DNA from: Paraburkholderia phenoliruptrix
GTDB taxonomy: Bacteria; Pseudomonadota; Gammaproteobacteria; Burkholderiales; Burkholderiaceae
Length of the DNA: 64,000 bases
Reading direction: 5' to 3'
NCBI RefSeq assembly: GCF_902859825.1
Contig: NZ_CADIKB010000003.1
Coordinates: forward strand, 124,001-188,000
Part shown: in pieces, positions 1 through 8,647 of the stretch
How the letters are laid out: each line of letters starts with the position of its first letter
Numbering within the stretch: position 1 is the stretch's first letter
Program-made: the position numbers and the translations under genes
Notes under the pieces: model-generated
Told to the model about the DNA's origin: nothing
The model's database searches: none
What the model saw: only the letters and a program-made list of their open reading frames with translations

Positions 1-2126
1 GCCGGCACATGCGCCGCACGCAGCACGCTGCGCACCTTGCGGGCGAGGTCGTCGCGGCGGTAGGGCTTGGACAGCAGCGTGATACCGGCGTCGAGCTTGC
101 CGTGATGGACGATCTCGTCGCGCGTGTAGCCCGAGGTGAACAGCGTCGGCACCGCGGGCACGCGCGCCGCGGCGCGCCGCGCCAGTTCGACGCTCTTGAT
201 CTTGCCGGGCATCACCACGTCGGTGAACAGCAGGTCGATCGGCACGTCGCTGTTGATGAAGTCGAGCGCCGCGTCGCCACTCGAAGCGGTCAGCACCTTG
301 TAGCCCAGCTGCGCCAGCATTTCCACGACGGTCAGGCGCACGTCCGCGTCGTCCTCGACCACGAGGATGGTTTCGCCGCCGCCTGCCGGCGCGCTGGTTT
401 CGTCGGCGGATTCCGCGGTTTCGGGCTCGCAGCAGCGCGGGAAGAACAGCGACACGGTGGTGCCGCGTCCCACTTCGCTTTCGATCAGCGTATGCCCGCC
501 GCTTTGCCTCACGAAGCCGAACACCATGCTGAGGCCGAGACCCGTGCCGTGACCATGCGGCTTGGTCGTGAAGAACGGCTCGAACGCGTGTTCGAGCACT
601 TCCGGCGGCATGCCGGCGCCCGTGTCGGTGACGGAAAAGACCACGTATTCACCTGGCGACAGCTCCGGTTTGTCGCTGCAAAACGCTGCGTCCAGCACAC
701 GGTTCGCGGCGCAAACGGTGAGCATGCCGTCGGCCTTCATCGCGTCGCGTGCGTTGATGGCGAGGTTGAGCAGCGCGTTTTCGAGCTGGTTGCGGTCGAC
801 CTGCACGTGCCACAGGTGCTCGCTCAGCACGGTCTCGATCCGCACGGTTTCGCCGAGCGCGCGATGCAGCATCTCGGTCATGCCGGCGAGCAGGCGGCGC
901 GGATTGAGCACGGTGGGCGAGAGCGGCTGGCGCCGCGCGAACGCGAGCAGATGGGCGGCCAGCTTCGCGCCGCGCTTGACGGCATCCGTCGCCGCGGACA
1001 AACGGCGCAACGTGGCGGGATTGTCGCCGGCGTCGGCGGCCATCATCTGCAGATTGCCGTTGATGACTTGCAGCACGTTGTTGAAGTCGTGCGCGACGCC
1101 GCCCGTGAGGCTGCCGATCGCTTCCATTTTCTGCGACTGACGCAACTGTTCTTCAGCGAGCGCGCGCGCAGCGATCGCATCGGCGACGCGCTGTTCGAGC
1201 GTTTCCGTCAACTGACGCAGCGACTGTTCGGCGATCTTGCGTTCGTGGATGTCGATCAGCACCGCCGGAAAGCGCGTGGGCTGCCCGTGTTCGTCGAACT
1301 CGCACCGGCCGTTTGCCTGCACCCACACATACTCGCCGTCGGGCCGGCGGATCCGGTACTCGGCGCGAAACGGCACGCCTTCGCGCAGTGCGTCTGTCCT
1401 CAGACGTTCGAGCAGCGACTGATCGTCCGGATGGATCATTTTCGTCGCGGCGCTGTGATCGACGCCCTGGGCGGCTTCTTCCACGCTGAAAGAAAAGGTG
1501 CGGGCAAAGCGCTCGTCGCCGGTAATCTTGCCGGTCTGCATGTCGACGACGCAGGTGCCGAGCACCGCGCCCGTATTGAGCGCGAGTTGCAGACGTTCGT
1601 TGGTCTCGTGCAGCTCGGCTTCGGCGCGTTGCCGCCAGCGCTCGGTGAGCACCCGCCCCGTGGTTTCCACGACGACGGCGAGCACGCCCGCGGGTGCGCC
1701 GCTGTCGTCGGCGACCGGGCTGTAGTAGAGATCCATCCACACGTCCTCGGGCTTGCCCTCGCGCAGCAGCACGAGTTCCTTGTCGCGATACGAGAGCGTG
1801 CCGCCGGCGAGGCACGTTTGCATCACATGACGGTTGAACTCGGCGACCTCGGGCCAGCCTGCTTCGACAGGACATCCCAGCAGATAGGGATGGCGTCCGC
1901 CCGCGAAAACGGCGTACGCGTCGTTATAGATCATGTAGCCGGATTTGCCCCACAGCAGCACGAGCGGCACAGGCGAAGCGAGCAGCAGCTGCACCGTCGC
2001 GGTCAGACTGCGCGGCCAGTCCGCAATCGCGCCGATGCCGGTGGCCGACCAGTCGAACTCGCTGATGCGGCGTGCCATTTCGCCGCTCCAGCCTGGACAG
2101 CCGTGATCGTGTGCCGGGAATGGCAT
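1..2126 (-). CDS. Hybrid PAS sensor histidine kinase with C-terminal receiver (3' end cut by window)
   Basis: Read on the minus strand. The frame is open from position 2126 to the left edge (about 708 codons). Two PAS-like modules (about residues 20-150 and 165-290) are followed by a short coiled linker and a histidine-kinase core. The H-box GGVAHDFNNVLQ lies near residue 340, the N-box NLAINARDAM near 455, then DTGAGM, FEPFFTTK and GTGLGLSMVFG. A receiver domain starts near residue 588 with VVEDD, phosphoacceptor TDVVMPG and LSKPYRR, and is almost complete at the edge. No membrane segment is visible, so it is probably a soluble cytoplasmic sensor. The start at 2126 was chosen over the ATG at 2078 because it keeps the CPGWSGEMARRISEFDWS lead-in typical of this PAS-kinase group and has GGAG upstream. 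The signal sensed and the output partner are unknown. Confidence 0.88.
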   Translation of the reverse strand, partial: MPFPAHDHGCPGWSGEMARRISEFDWSATGIGAIADWPRSLTATVQLLLASPVPLVLLWGKSGYMIYNDAYAVFAGGRHPYLLGCPVEAGWPEVAEFNRHVMQTCLAGGTLSYRDKELVLLREGKPEDVWMDLYYSPVADDSGAPAGVLAVVVETTGRVLTERWRQRAEAELHETNERLQLALNTGAVLGTCVVDMQTGKITGDERFARTFSFSVEEAAQGVDHSAATKMIHPDDQSLLERLRTDALREGVPFRAEYRIRRPDGEYVWVQANGRCEFDEHGQPTRFPAVLIDIHERKIAEQSLRQLTETLEQRVADAIAARALAEEQLRQSQKMEAIGSLTGGVAHDFNNVLQVINGNLQMMAADAGDNPATLRRLSAATDAVKRGAKLAAHLLAFARRQPLSPTVLNPRRLLAGMTEMLHRALGETVRIETVLSEHLWHVQVDRNQLENALLNLAINARDAMKADGMLTVCAANRVLDAAFCSDKPELSPGEYVVFSVTDTGAGMPPEVLEHAFEPFFTTKPHGHGTGLGLSMVFGFVRQSGGHTLIESEVGRGTTVSLFFPRCCEPETAESADETSAPAGGGETILVVEDDADVRLTVVEMLAQLGYKVLTASSGDAALDFINSDVPIDLLFTDVVMPGKIKSVELARRAAARVPAVPTLFTSGYTRDEIVHHGKLDAGITLLSKPYRRDDLARKVRSVLRAAHVP

Positions 2127-2437
2127 GCTGCGCGCTCCACGTAAATCGCGGGGTCTCCAGTCTGCCGTTTCGCATTCTCCACGTAAAGGGCCGATACGCG
2201 GCGTGCGCGCATTCGTTGCGTGCGCACCGGAGTGCGGGCAACTTTTACCTGCGTCCTTCACGCACGCACTTCAAAAGCGGCAATAAGCGCGTGCGTGCGT
2301 CCTTACAGAATGCTTCGAGCGATAGGCTCGATTTCTGCTGATGGTTCATCGCCCGAGCGTGTGACGATGCACGCGACGGGCGCCGGCGACGACGCGTGTC
2401 GCGCCGGCTTCGTCTATCGATAAGAGCGGACCGTACG
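2127..2437. promoter_or_regulatory. Divergent intergenic region between sensor kinase and DUF2252 gene
   Basis: This 311-base non-coding stretch must hold both divergent promoters. Visible structure: an 11-base direct repeat CTCCACGTAAA at 2135-2145 and 2177-2187 (the first copy covers the kinase ribosome-binding site); a perfect 10-base inverted repeat ACGCACGCAC / GTGCGTGCGT at 2260-2269 and 2291-2300; and a small hairpin TCGAGC-GATAG-GCTCGA at 2315-2331. No convincing -35/-10 pair was recognised. A regulatory role for these elements is an inference. Confidence 0.35.
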
Positions 2438-3706
2438 ATGTCGAAAAAGCCCGTCGCGACCAGCAAGCTGTCGAAGCAATCCGCCAGCCCGCGTCCAAAG
2501 AATGTTCCTCGAGCCGATGGGCGTCAGCGGCTCCTCACCGCGCGCCGCAACGCGCGAATGGCGCGCTCCGCGCATGCGTACGTGCGCGGCAGCACGACCA
2601 GGTTCTACGAATGGCTCGACGGAATCGAGGGGCACGCGCTACCCGAAGGCCCGGCGGTGTGGATTTGCGGCGATTGCCACACCGGCAATCTGGGGCCGGT
2701 CGCCGATTCGCATGGGCGCGTGGAGATTCAGATTCGCGATCTCGATCAGACGGTGATCGGCAATCCCGCGCACGATCTGATCCGGCTCGGGCTGTCGCTC
2801 GCGACGGCGGCGCGCGGCTCGGATCTGCCCGGCGTGACGACCGTGCACATGATGGAAGCGCTCGCCGACGGCTACGAGCGCGCTTTCGACGACAGTGCAG
2901 GCGAGTCGGACGTCCACGCGGAAAAGCCCGAGGTGGTGCGCGTCGTGATGAAGGAGGCCATCCGCCGTTCGTGGCGTCATCTCGCGGAAGAGCGTATCGA
3001 GGACATCGAGCCGTGCATTCCGCTCGGTTCGCGTTTCTGGCCGCTGGAAAAACCCGAGCGGCGCGAGATCGACAAGCTGTTCACGAAGGCCTCCATCGCC
3101 GCGCTTGCGACTGCGTTGCGCGGCGCAGGCGCCGAGGCGGAAGTTCAGGTGCTGGACGCGGCATACTGGGTCAAGGGATGCAGCTCGCTCGGGCGTCTGC
3201 GCTATGCGGTGCTGCTCGACATCGACGGCGCGGCGGCGGACGGCGGCGACCCGTGCCTCATCGACATCAAGGAAGCCGCGCAGGCAGCGGCGCCTCGCTA
3301 TTCCGGGGTGCGAATGCCGCGCGATAACGCCGAGCGTGTGGTGGAAGGCGCGCGGCATCTGTCGCCGTCGCTCGGCGAGCGGATGCGCTCGGCGCGTCTG
3401 GCGGACCGGCCGGTCGTATTGCGCGAGCTGCTGCCGCAGGACATGAAGCTGACCATCGAACAACTGACGCGCGACGAAGCGACGAAGGCGGCGCGCTTTC
3501 TTGCGCTGGTGGTCGGCAAGGCGCACGCGCGGCAGATGGACCTTGCCGAACGCAAGGCATGGCTTGGCGAGCTGCGCAAGAACCGCTCGAAGACACTCGA
3601 CGCCCCGGGCTGGCTGTGGACAAGCATCGTGCAACTGGTGAGCAGCCACGCGGCCGGCTACCTCGAGCATTGCCGCAAGTATGCGACCGGCGCGGGGGAG
3701 GATTGA
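2438..3706 (+). CDS. DUF2252 family protein
   Basis: A 422-residue protein of the DUF2252 family, a kinase-like (aminoglycoside-phosphotransferase-like) fold whose substrate is not established. Seen directly: GDCHTGNLGP near residue 83 followed by RDLDQT and NPAHDLIRLGLSLA, which match the conserved core acidic and histidine residues. The N-terminus is basic (SKKPVATSKLSKQ). The ATG at 2438 is preferred over an upstream in-frame GTG at 2396 because GAGCGGA lies just before it and the extension has no family similarity. It is divergent from the sensor kinase and convergent with bcsC. The family assignment is confident; the function is unknown. Confidence 0.85.
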   Translation: MSKKPVATSKLSKQSASPRPKNVPRADGRQRLLTARRNARMARSAHAYVRGSTTRFYEWLDGIEGHALPEGPAVWICGDCHTGNLGPVADSHGRVEIQIRDLDQTVIGNPAHDLIRLGLSLATAARGSDLPGVTTVHMMEALADGYERAFDDSAGESDVHAEKPEVVRVVMKEAIRRSWRHLAEERIEDIEPCIPLGSRFWPLEKPERREIDKLFTKASIAALATALRGAGAEAEVQVLDAAYWVKGCSSLGRLRYAVLLDIDGAAADGGDPCLIDIKEAAQAAAPRYSGVRMPRDNAERVVEGARHLSPSLGERMRSARLADRPVVLRELLPQDMKLTIEQLTRDEATKAARFLALVVGKAHARQMDLAERKAWLGELRKNRSKTLDAPGWLWTSIVQLVSSHAAGYLEHCRKYATGAGED

Positions 3707-3721
3707 CGCGCCCTGCATGCG

Positions 3722-3750
3722 GCCGGGGCGCCATGCGCGACCCGGCCGGA
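3722..3750. terminator. Possible bidirectional terminator hairpin between DUF2252 gene and bcsC
   Basis: A perfect 8-base inverted repeat, CGGCCGGG (3722-3729) and CCCGGCCG (3743-3750), with a 13-base loop lies in the 69-base gap between two convergent genes. There is no T-tract on either side, so intrinsic termination would be weak. The placement is the main argument. Confidence 0.35.
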
Positions 3751-3775
3751 GAAGGCAAATGCAGATGCCGTTACG

Positions 3776-6700
3776 CTAGTTCGACAGCGACAGATACGGC
3801 GAGCTGAGCGGCGTCGGCGGGAAGGGCTGCAGGCCGGTCTGTTTCGTGAAGCTGTAGCGCATGTAGACAGCGGCAAGCCACTCGCGATATTGATAAGCAT
3901 TGCCGAGCGACGCCGTTGCCCCGAACGCCAGTTGCGGCGCGAGCTGATATTCGCCGACGGCGCTAAGCGAATACGAGACGCCGGTCTTGCTTTGGCCGGG
4001 GTACTGGGCGTTGCTGTCCACGCTCGTGCCGATCAGCGCGGCGTTCGCCGCGGCGGCCGCCTGCATGCCGCCCGAGTCGCCGAGCGGGAAGTAGTTCGAC
4101 GCGTCCTGCCGATAGTGCTGCACGCCGATCGAGCCCTTCACGTCGTACGTGAAGGCGCCGTTGCGGCCGGTCCATTCGATCGGCAAATTCAGGATCACAT
4201 ACTGTTGCGGGCTGAAGTAACCGCCTTGGCCATACGTGAAGTACGACAGGTTCTTGTTGTAGCGCATGAGCGTCGTATTCACGCCGACTGTGAACGTCTG
4301 GTCCGCGTCCTTGAAGAGACGCGTATAGACGCCGCCGCCGCCCTTCACCGCGTTATTGCTCGCGACGTTGTGGCCTTGGTAGTACTGATACGCGGCGTTC
4401 ACGTAGAGCCCGTTGGTGCCGTCGTCCCAGGCGAGGCTGGCGAGCCCGCCCGTCGACGTCACGCCGCCCCATTCGAGACCCGACGCGGCGTCGCGCGTGC
4501 CCGCGTAGGAGAGCAGGCTGTCCGTCACCGCGCGCCGCGCGACGGCCAGCGAATACGACACCTTGTCGGTGATGCCGCCGTTGTACTGTCCGCCGCCCAC
4601 AATGTTCGTTTCACGAAAGCCGATCGGCGTCACCCCGATGTCGCCGGAAAGCGAGCGGCCCTCGTAGCCGACCGAGAGCCCCACGCCGCTCGCCGTCTGG
4701 CTGCCGTAGTTGTTGGTGCCCGCGATTGCCGCCGTTGCCGACGAGCTGTTCGAGAGCCCCGCGCCGAAGCGCGCGAGCGTCGAGACGTTGCCGCTTGCCG
4801 TGCCCGCATCGAGCGTGACGGGCGTCGCCGTCACGACGACATGACCGTTGCCCGCCTTGATGCGGCCCTGGACCGGCGCCTCGATGTCGGTCAGCGTGGA
4901 CAGGCCGTCCTCGCCGCTGCGATTGCGAAACACGATGCCGGCCGAGATCGTGCTCGCCTGCTCGCGATTGACTTGCGCCAGTTCGTCCGCCACGCCGAGC
5001 GTTTGCGCGTTGGCGACATTGCCTTGCGCGTAGTTCGCGCCATTGCCGCTCATGCCCGGTTGTTGCGGGTAATACGCTTGTGCATAGCCGGTGGGCGGTT
5101 GCGGGATATACGGTTGCTGCTGCGCGTAATAGCCCTGATTGCCGTAGTTTGGCTGCTGCTGCGGGTAGGGTGGATAAGGCTGCTGAGCGTAGGGCTGCTG
5201 GCCATACGGTTGTTGCTGCGAATACGGCTGATAAGGCTGCTGCCCATAACCCTGCTGTCCGTAATACGGCTGCTGCTGCGCGTAACCTGCCGAATTGCGG
5301 GTGGTTCTCGACGCGCTCTGCTTTTTGCTCGCGCTGCGCTTGCCGTTGGCGGCGGCACCCGTCGCCGAGCCGTAAGGCTGCATCGCGCCGGCGTTGGCCT
5401 GTGCCTCGCGCGCGGCGGGCGACATCGGCCACGGGGTCGGCGCGTAGCTGTCCGGCGTGCCGTACTGTTGCGGCGGATACGGCGCCGGCTGACCCTGCTG
5501 CGCATAGGCTGGGTCATACGGCTGTTGCATCGGCTGCATCGGCTGCCTCAAGGTCGACGCCGGCATCTGCGGCAAGCCGGCCTGGGCGCCTTGACCACCC
5601 TGTCCGGGATACGGCTGCAACGGCGCGCCGGACTGGCTCGAACCGTAGCTCTCCTGACCGTAACCCCCGGCGTCGGCGCTTTGGCGAGGCGCGTTGTACG
5701 GCAGCGCGGCCGGCGCGCTGTTCGGCGCCTGCGGTTGCGCCTGCGGTTGCGCATAAGGTTGCGTGTAGGGCTGCGCACCTCGCTGCGGATACGACGGTTG
5801 ATACGACTGCGGATACGACTGCACTCCGGGCGCCGTATTCGGCTGAACGTACGGAGCAACGTACGGAGCAACATACGGCGCGGGCTGCGCGGGCGGCGGA
5901 TAGTTCGGCACGGTCTGTGTCGGCAATGAAGACTGCGAGTACGGAACGGAGGCGCGCGCGGCATTCGGCAGAGCACTGAAGCCGAGCGCGGCGTTATCGG
6001 CTTCGGTCGGCGCGACCGTCGCGGTTTTCCCTTCGAAGGGATTGGTGCCGGGCAGCGGCGTGGCACCGATCCGGCGCATCGCGATCTCCCAGCCGCGCGG
6101 CACGTTGCTCGCGGCGCCGTTGCGCGGCGCATTCGCCATGAGCGGCGTATTGGCGGCGACGAGCGAGCGCTGCAGATACGTCGACGCGAGCGACAGCTTG
6201 CCTTGCGCGCGATACATACGGCCGACGGTCGCGAGCACGCCGGGATCGTTGGGCGCCGCATTCAACGCCTCTTTCGCGAGCGATTCCGCGTAGCTGAACT
6301 GCTTCGCACCGGACGCCGCGGAAATGGCGGCCTGCAGCAGGTTGAGATCGTCCGGTTTGCGCCGCAACGCGACGCGATAGCTTTCGAGCGCATTGCGGTC
6401 GTCGCCGGCCGTCGCATACAGGCGGCCGAGCGCCGCTTGCAGGTCGGGATTGTCCGGCATCGCGGCGAGCCACGGCGCGATCACGTCGTAGGCGCTCGCG
6501 AGATCGCCGCGCTGACGCACGAGATCGCATTGCTTGATGACGATGCCGAGATTCAGGTTGCCGAAGTCCGTGCGCTGCTGCGGCGTCAACTGCATCGACG
6601 CGAGCCGCCGCATCACCATGCCCAGTTCGGACTCCTGCCGGGTCGCGGCGAGAATGCCCGCGTATTGCAGCAGGAGGTCGGTGTTGCCGGGCGCCGCGCT

Positions 6701-8647
6701 CATCGCACCGCGCACGAGGGACAGCGCACGGTTGGGGTCGCCGGCCTGCTGGTAAGCGCCCGCGATCACGCCGACCAGTTCGGGGCTGTTGCCCGCGACC
6801 GGCTCGGCAGCCCGCAGCGTCGCAAGCGCCTGCTGCAACTGTCCGCTTTTCGCCATGCGCGCCGCCAGTTCCGCCTGCTGATGCACCCACAGCCGATGCT
6901 GCAACGACGCCATCGCGTCGGTGCGCTGCGCGGCCGGAATGCGTTCCAGTTGCGCCAGGCCAGTCGACCAGTCCTGGGTTTCCGCCGAGAGCAGGGCGCT
7001 CGCGTAGAGCGCATCCGTCATGTCGGGATGCGCGGCGAGCAGCCCGTCCATCATGCTGCGCGCGTTGGCGACGGCACCCTGGCGCACGTAGATGCGCGCA
7101 AGGTCGAGGCGCAACCACGGGTCGTCGGGCGTGTTGAGAAGCGCGTCTTCAAAGAGACTGCGCGCGCTGCCGAGGTCGCCGCGCGCCTCGGCCGCGCGCG
7201 CCTGCGCCGCTTGCGCTTCACCTCGCAGACGGTTGATGCCGCCCGCCTTCGACTGCTGCTCCGCGTTCAACTGGTTGGCGAATTGCAGCGCTTCGTCGCC
7301 GCGGCCCTGAGCGGCGAGCGCGCCGACGAGCCCGCGAATCGCGTCCGGGTTGTCGGCCTGGCGGCGCAGCGCCATCCGGTACGCCTGTTCGGCGCCGGCC
7401 GCGTCGCGATTCGCGAGCAGCATTTCGCCGAGCAGCACCTGCGCCGTGACGTCGGACGGATTCATTGCAATGGCGCGTTCGAACAGCGACTTGGCCTTCG
7501 CGAGCTCGCCGTTGCTGCGCGCGCCGATCGCGTCGCTCGTGTAGGTCCAGTAGGTGGCGCTGTCGAGCGCGGTCTTCCAGCGCGCCGGATTGCCGTTGCG
7601 CGACGCCCGCTCGAGATAGTTGCGCGCTTCCGCGAAATGCTCCTGCTTCAGCGCGGCGATGCCCATGCCGCCGAGCGCGTCGGTATCGTTCGGACTACTC
7701 GCGAGTACCGACGAAAACTTCACGCGCGCGGCGGCGGGGTCGTTGCGGTCGAGCGCGGCGAAACCGTCGGCGATCAGGCGGCCGCGCGCATCGACGGCGG
7801 CGTTTTCCTGCGCGCGCTCGCGCGTCGAGCGGTCCTGCTGCACCATCGAATCGAAACGCGCCTTGACCGCGGCATCGTCGCCCGCGCTTTGCAGATACGC
7901 CTGATACAGCGCCGAGTCCGAGGGACGCGCGTCGAGCCAGAGCAGCGCCTGGCGCCAGCTCTTTTTCGCCGACGCGCCCACCGTGCTGTCGCCCGCGAGC
8001 TTCTGCAGCCGCGCAATGCCGTCGCGGCGCGTGACGTCGCGATAGGTCAGATGCTGCGCGTAGGCGAGCGCATAACGCGGATCGTCGGGATTGTCGCGCG
8101 CGAGCTGTTCGAGCCCGCGGCGCGCCTCGTCCCAGCCTTGCGGCGTGGCCGAGAGCGCCTGGTAATACTCGAGCTGCAACTCGGGCGTGGCCGGCTTGCC
8201 GCTCAAGGCCCGCTGATATTCCTGCACGGCGCTCGCGCTCTGGCCGCTTTGCACGAGCCGCCGCGCGTCGTTCACCGTCTGATCGCGCAGGCTCGATTCG
8301 CCAAGCCGCCGGCCGAGGTCGTCGAGGCGCGGATAGTTGGGCGCAACCGCCTTCAGGCGCGACAGATACTGCTGCGCGCCCGCGCCGTCCTTGCGGTCGG
8401 CGAGCACCATGCCCATGCCGAAGAGCGCATCGGGCTGCTTGGGGTCGATGCGCAGCACTTTCTGCCAGGCCTGCTCGGCGAGGTCGCCGCGCTGATGCGA
8501 CTGCCAGTACTTGCCCTGGTCGATCAGCACGCTCATCGGATCTTTGGATGCCTGCGCCAGCGCGTCGGGCGCGGCGGCCGCCATGCAACAGGCGAGCGGC
8601 ACGCTGAGCGCGACGCGCAGCGACAAGGTAAGGGCGCTCAATCGCAT
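3776..8647 (-). CDS. bcsC: Cellulose synthase outer-membrane subunit BcsC with long Q/P/Y-rich linker
   Basis: A 1623-residue BcsC, the TPR-scaffold plus outer-membrane porin through which the glucan leaves the cell. A signal peptide occupies about residues 1-32 (LACCMAAAAPDALAQ). A long series of TPR repeats covers about 33-870. A low-complexity Q/P/Y/A segment follows at about 905-1210, then the BCSC_C beta-barrel to the C-terminus (about 1215-1623, with alternating strands such as YSLAVARRAV and GVSYSLSAVGEY). E. coli BcsC is about 1150 residues, so most of the extra length is the linker. The gene is the last of the bcs operon. Its ATG lies inside the end of bcsZ (10-base overlap), implying coupled translation. 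Assignment is secure from domain order and context. Confidence 0.95.
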   Translation of the reverse strand: MRLSALTLSLRVALSVPLACCMAAAAPDALAQASKDPMSVLIDQGKYWQSHQRGDLAEQAWQKVLRIDPKQPDALFGMGMVLADRKDGAGAQQYLSRLKAVAPNYPRLDDLGRRLGESSLRDQTVNDARRLVQSGQSASAVQEYQRALSGKPATPELQLEYYQALSATPQGWDEARRGLEQLARDNPDDPRYALAYAQHLTYRDVTRRDGIARLQKLAGDSTVGASAKKSWRQALLWLDARPSDSALYQAYLQSAGDDAAVKARFDSMVQQDRSTRERAQENAAVDARGRLIADGFAALDRNDPAAARVKFSSVLASSPNDTDALGGMGIAALKQEHFAEARNYLERASRNGNPARWKTALDSATYWTYTSDAIGARSNGELAKAKSLFERAIAMNPSDVTAQVLLGEMLLANRDAAGAEQAYRMALRRQADNPDAIRGLVGALAAQGRGDEALQFANQLNAEQQSKAGGINRLRGEAQAAQARAAEARGDLGSARSLFEDALLNTPDDPWLRLDLARIYVRQGAVANARSMMDGLLAAHPDMTDALYASALLSAETQDWSTGLAQLERIPAAQRTDAMASLQHRLWVHQQAELAARMAKSGQLQQALATLRAAEPVAGNSPELVGVIAGAYQQAGDPNRALSLVRGAMSAAPGNTDLLLQYAGILAATRQESELGMVMRRLASMQLTPQQRTDFGNLNLGIVIKQCDLVRQRGDLASAYDVIAPWLAAMPDNPDLQAALGRLYATAGDDRNALESYRVALRRKPDDLNLLQAAISAASGAKQFSYAESLAKEALNAAPNDPGVLATVGRMYRAQGKLSLASTYLQRSLVAANTPLMANAPRNGAASNVPRGWEIAMRRIGATPLPGTNPFEGKTATVAPTEADNAALGFSALPNAARASVPYSQSSLPTQTVPNYPPPAQPAPYVAPYVAPYVQPNTAPGVQSYPQSYQPSYPQRGAQPYTQPYAQPQAQPQAPNSAPAALPYNAPRQSADAGGYGQESYGSSQSGAPLQPYPGQGGQGAQAGLPQMPASTLRQPMQPMQQPYDPAYAQQGQPAPYPPQQYGTPDSYAPTPWPMSPAAREAQANAGAMQPYGSATGAAANGKRSASKKQSASRTTRNSAGYAQQQPYYGQQGYGQQPYQPYSQQQPYGQQPYAQQPYPPYPQQQPNYGNQGYYAQQQPYIPQPPTGYAQAYYPQQPGMSGNGANYAQGNVANAQTLGVADELAQVNREQASTISAGIVFRNRSGEDGLSTLTDIEAPVQGRIKAGNGHVVVTATPVTLDAGTASGNVSTLARFGAGLSNSSSATAAIAGTNNYGSQTASGVGLSVGYEGRSLSGDIGVTPIGFRETNIVGGGQYNGGITDKVSYSLAVARRAVTDSLLSYAGTRDAASGLEWGGVTSTGGLASLAWDDGTNGLYVNAAYQYYQGHNVASNNAVKGGGGVYTRLFKDADQTFTVGVNTTLMRYNKNLSYFTYGQGGYFSPQQYVILNLPIEWTGRNGAFTYDVKGSIGVQHYRQDASNYFPLGDSGGMQAAAAANAALIGTSVDSNAQYPGQSKTGVSYSLSAVGEYQLAPQLAFGATASLGNAYQYREWLAAVYMRYSFTKQTGLQPFPPTPLSSPYLSLSN
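5030..5945 (-). repeat. Q/P/Y-rich low-complexity coding repeat inside bcsC
   Basis: Within bcsC about 300 codons encode degenerate short repeats such as QQPYGQQPYAQQPYPPYPQQ, YGQQGYGQQPYQ and YVAPYVAPYVQ, rich in Gln, Pro, Tyr and Gly. The DNA shows matching degenerate repeats, for example GGCTGCTG/CGGTTGTTG-type stretches near 5140-5280 and a duplicated ACGTACGGAGCA near 5851-5875. The segment lies between the TPR solenoid and the barrel, so it would be periplasmic. Composition resembles prion-like or adhesive linkers; any function is inferred. Confidence 0.75.

Noticed and set aside
9-2144. 711-codon plus-strand open frame at the left edge
   Set aside because: The opposite strand encodes a full set of histidine-kinase and receiver motifs; the plus-strand peptide has none.
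3890-5929. 679-codon plus-strand frame with hydrophobic Leu/Ile/Arg repeats
   Set aside because: It is the antisense of the BcsC barrel and Q/P/Y linker; apparent hydrophobic repeats are complements of Gln/Tyr codons.
5030-5945. Possible CRISPR-like or tandem repeat array
   Set aside because: Repeats are short, degenerate and in frame within bcsC, with no conserved spacer length and no cas genes nearby.
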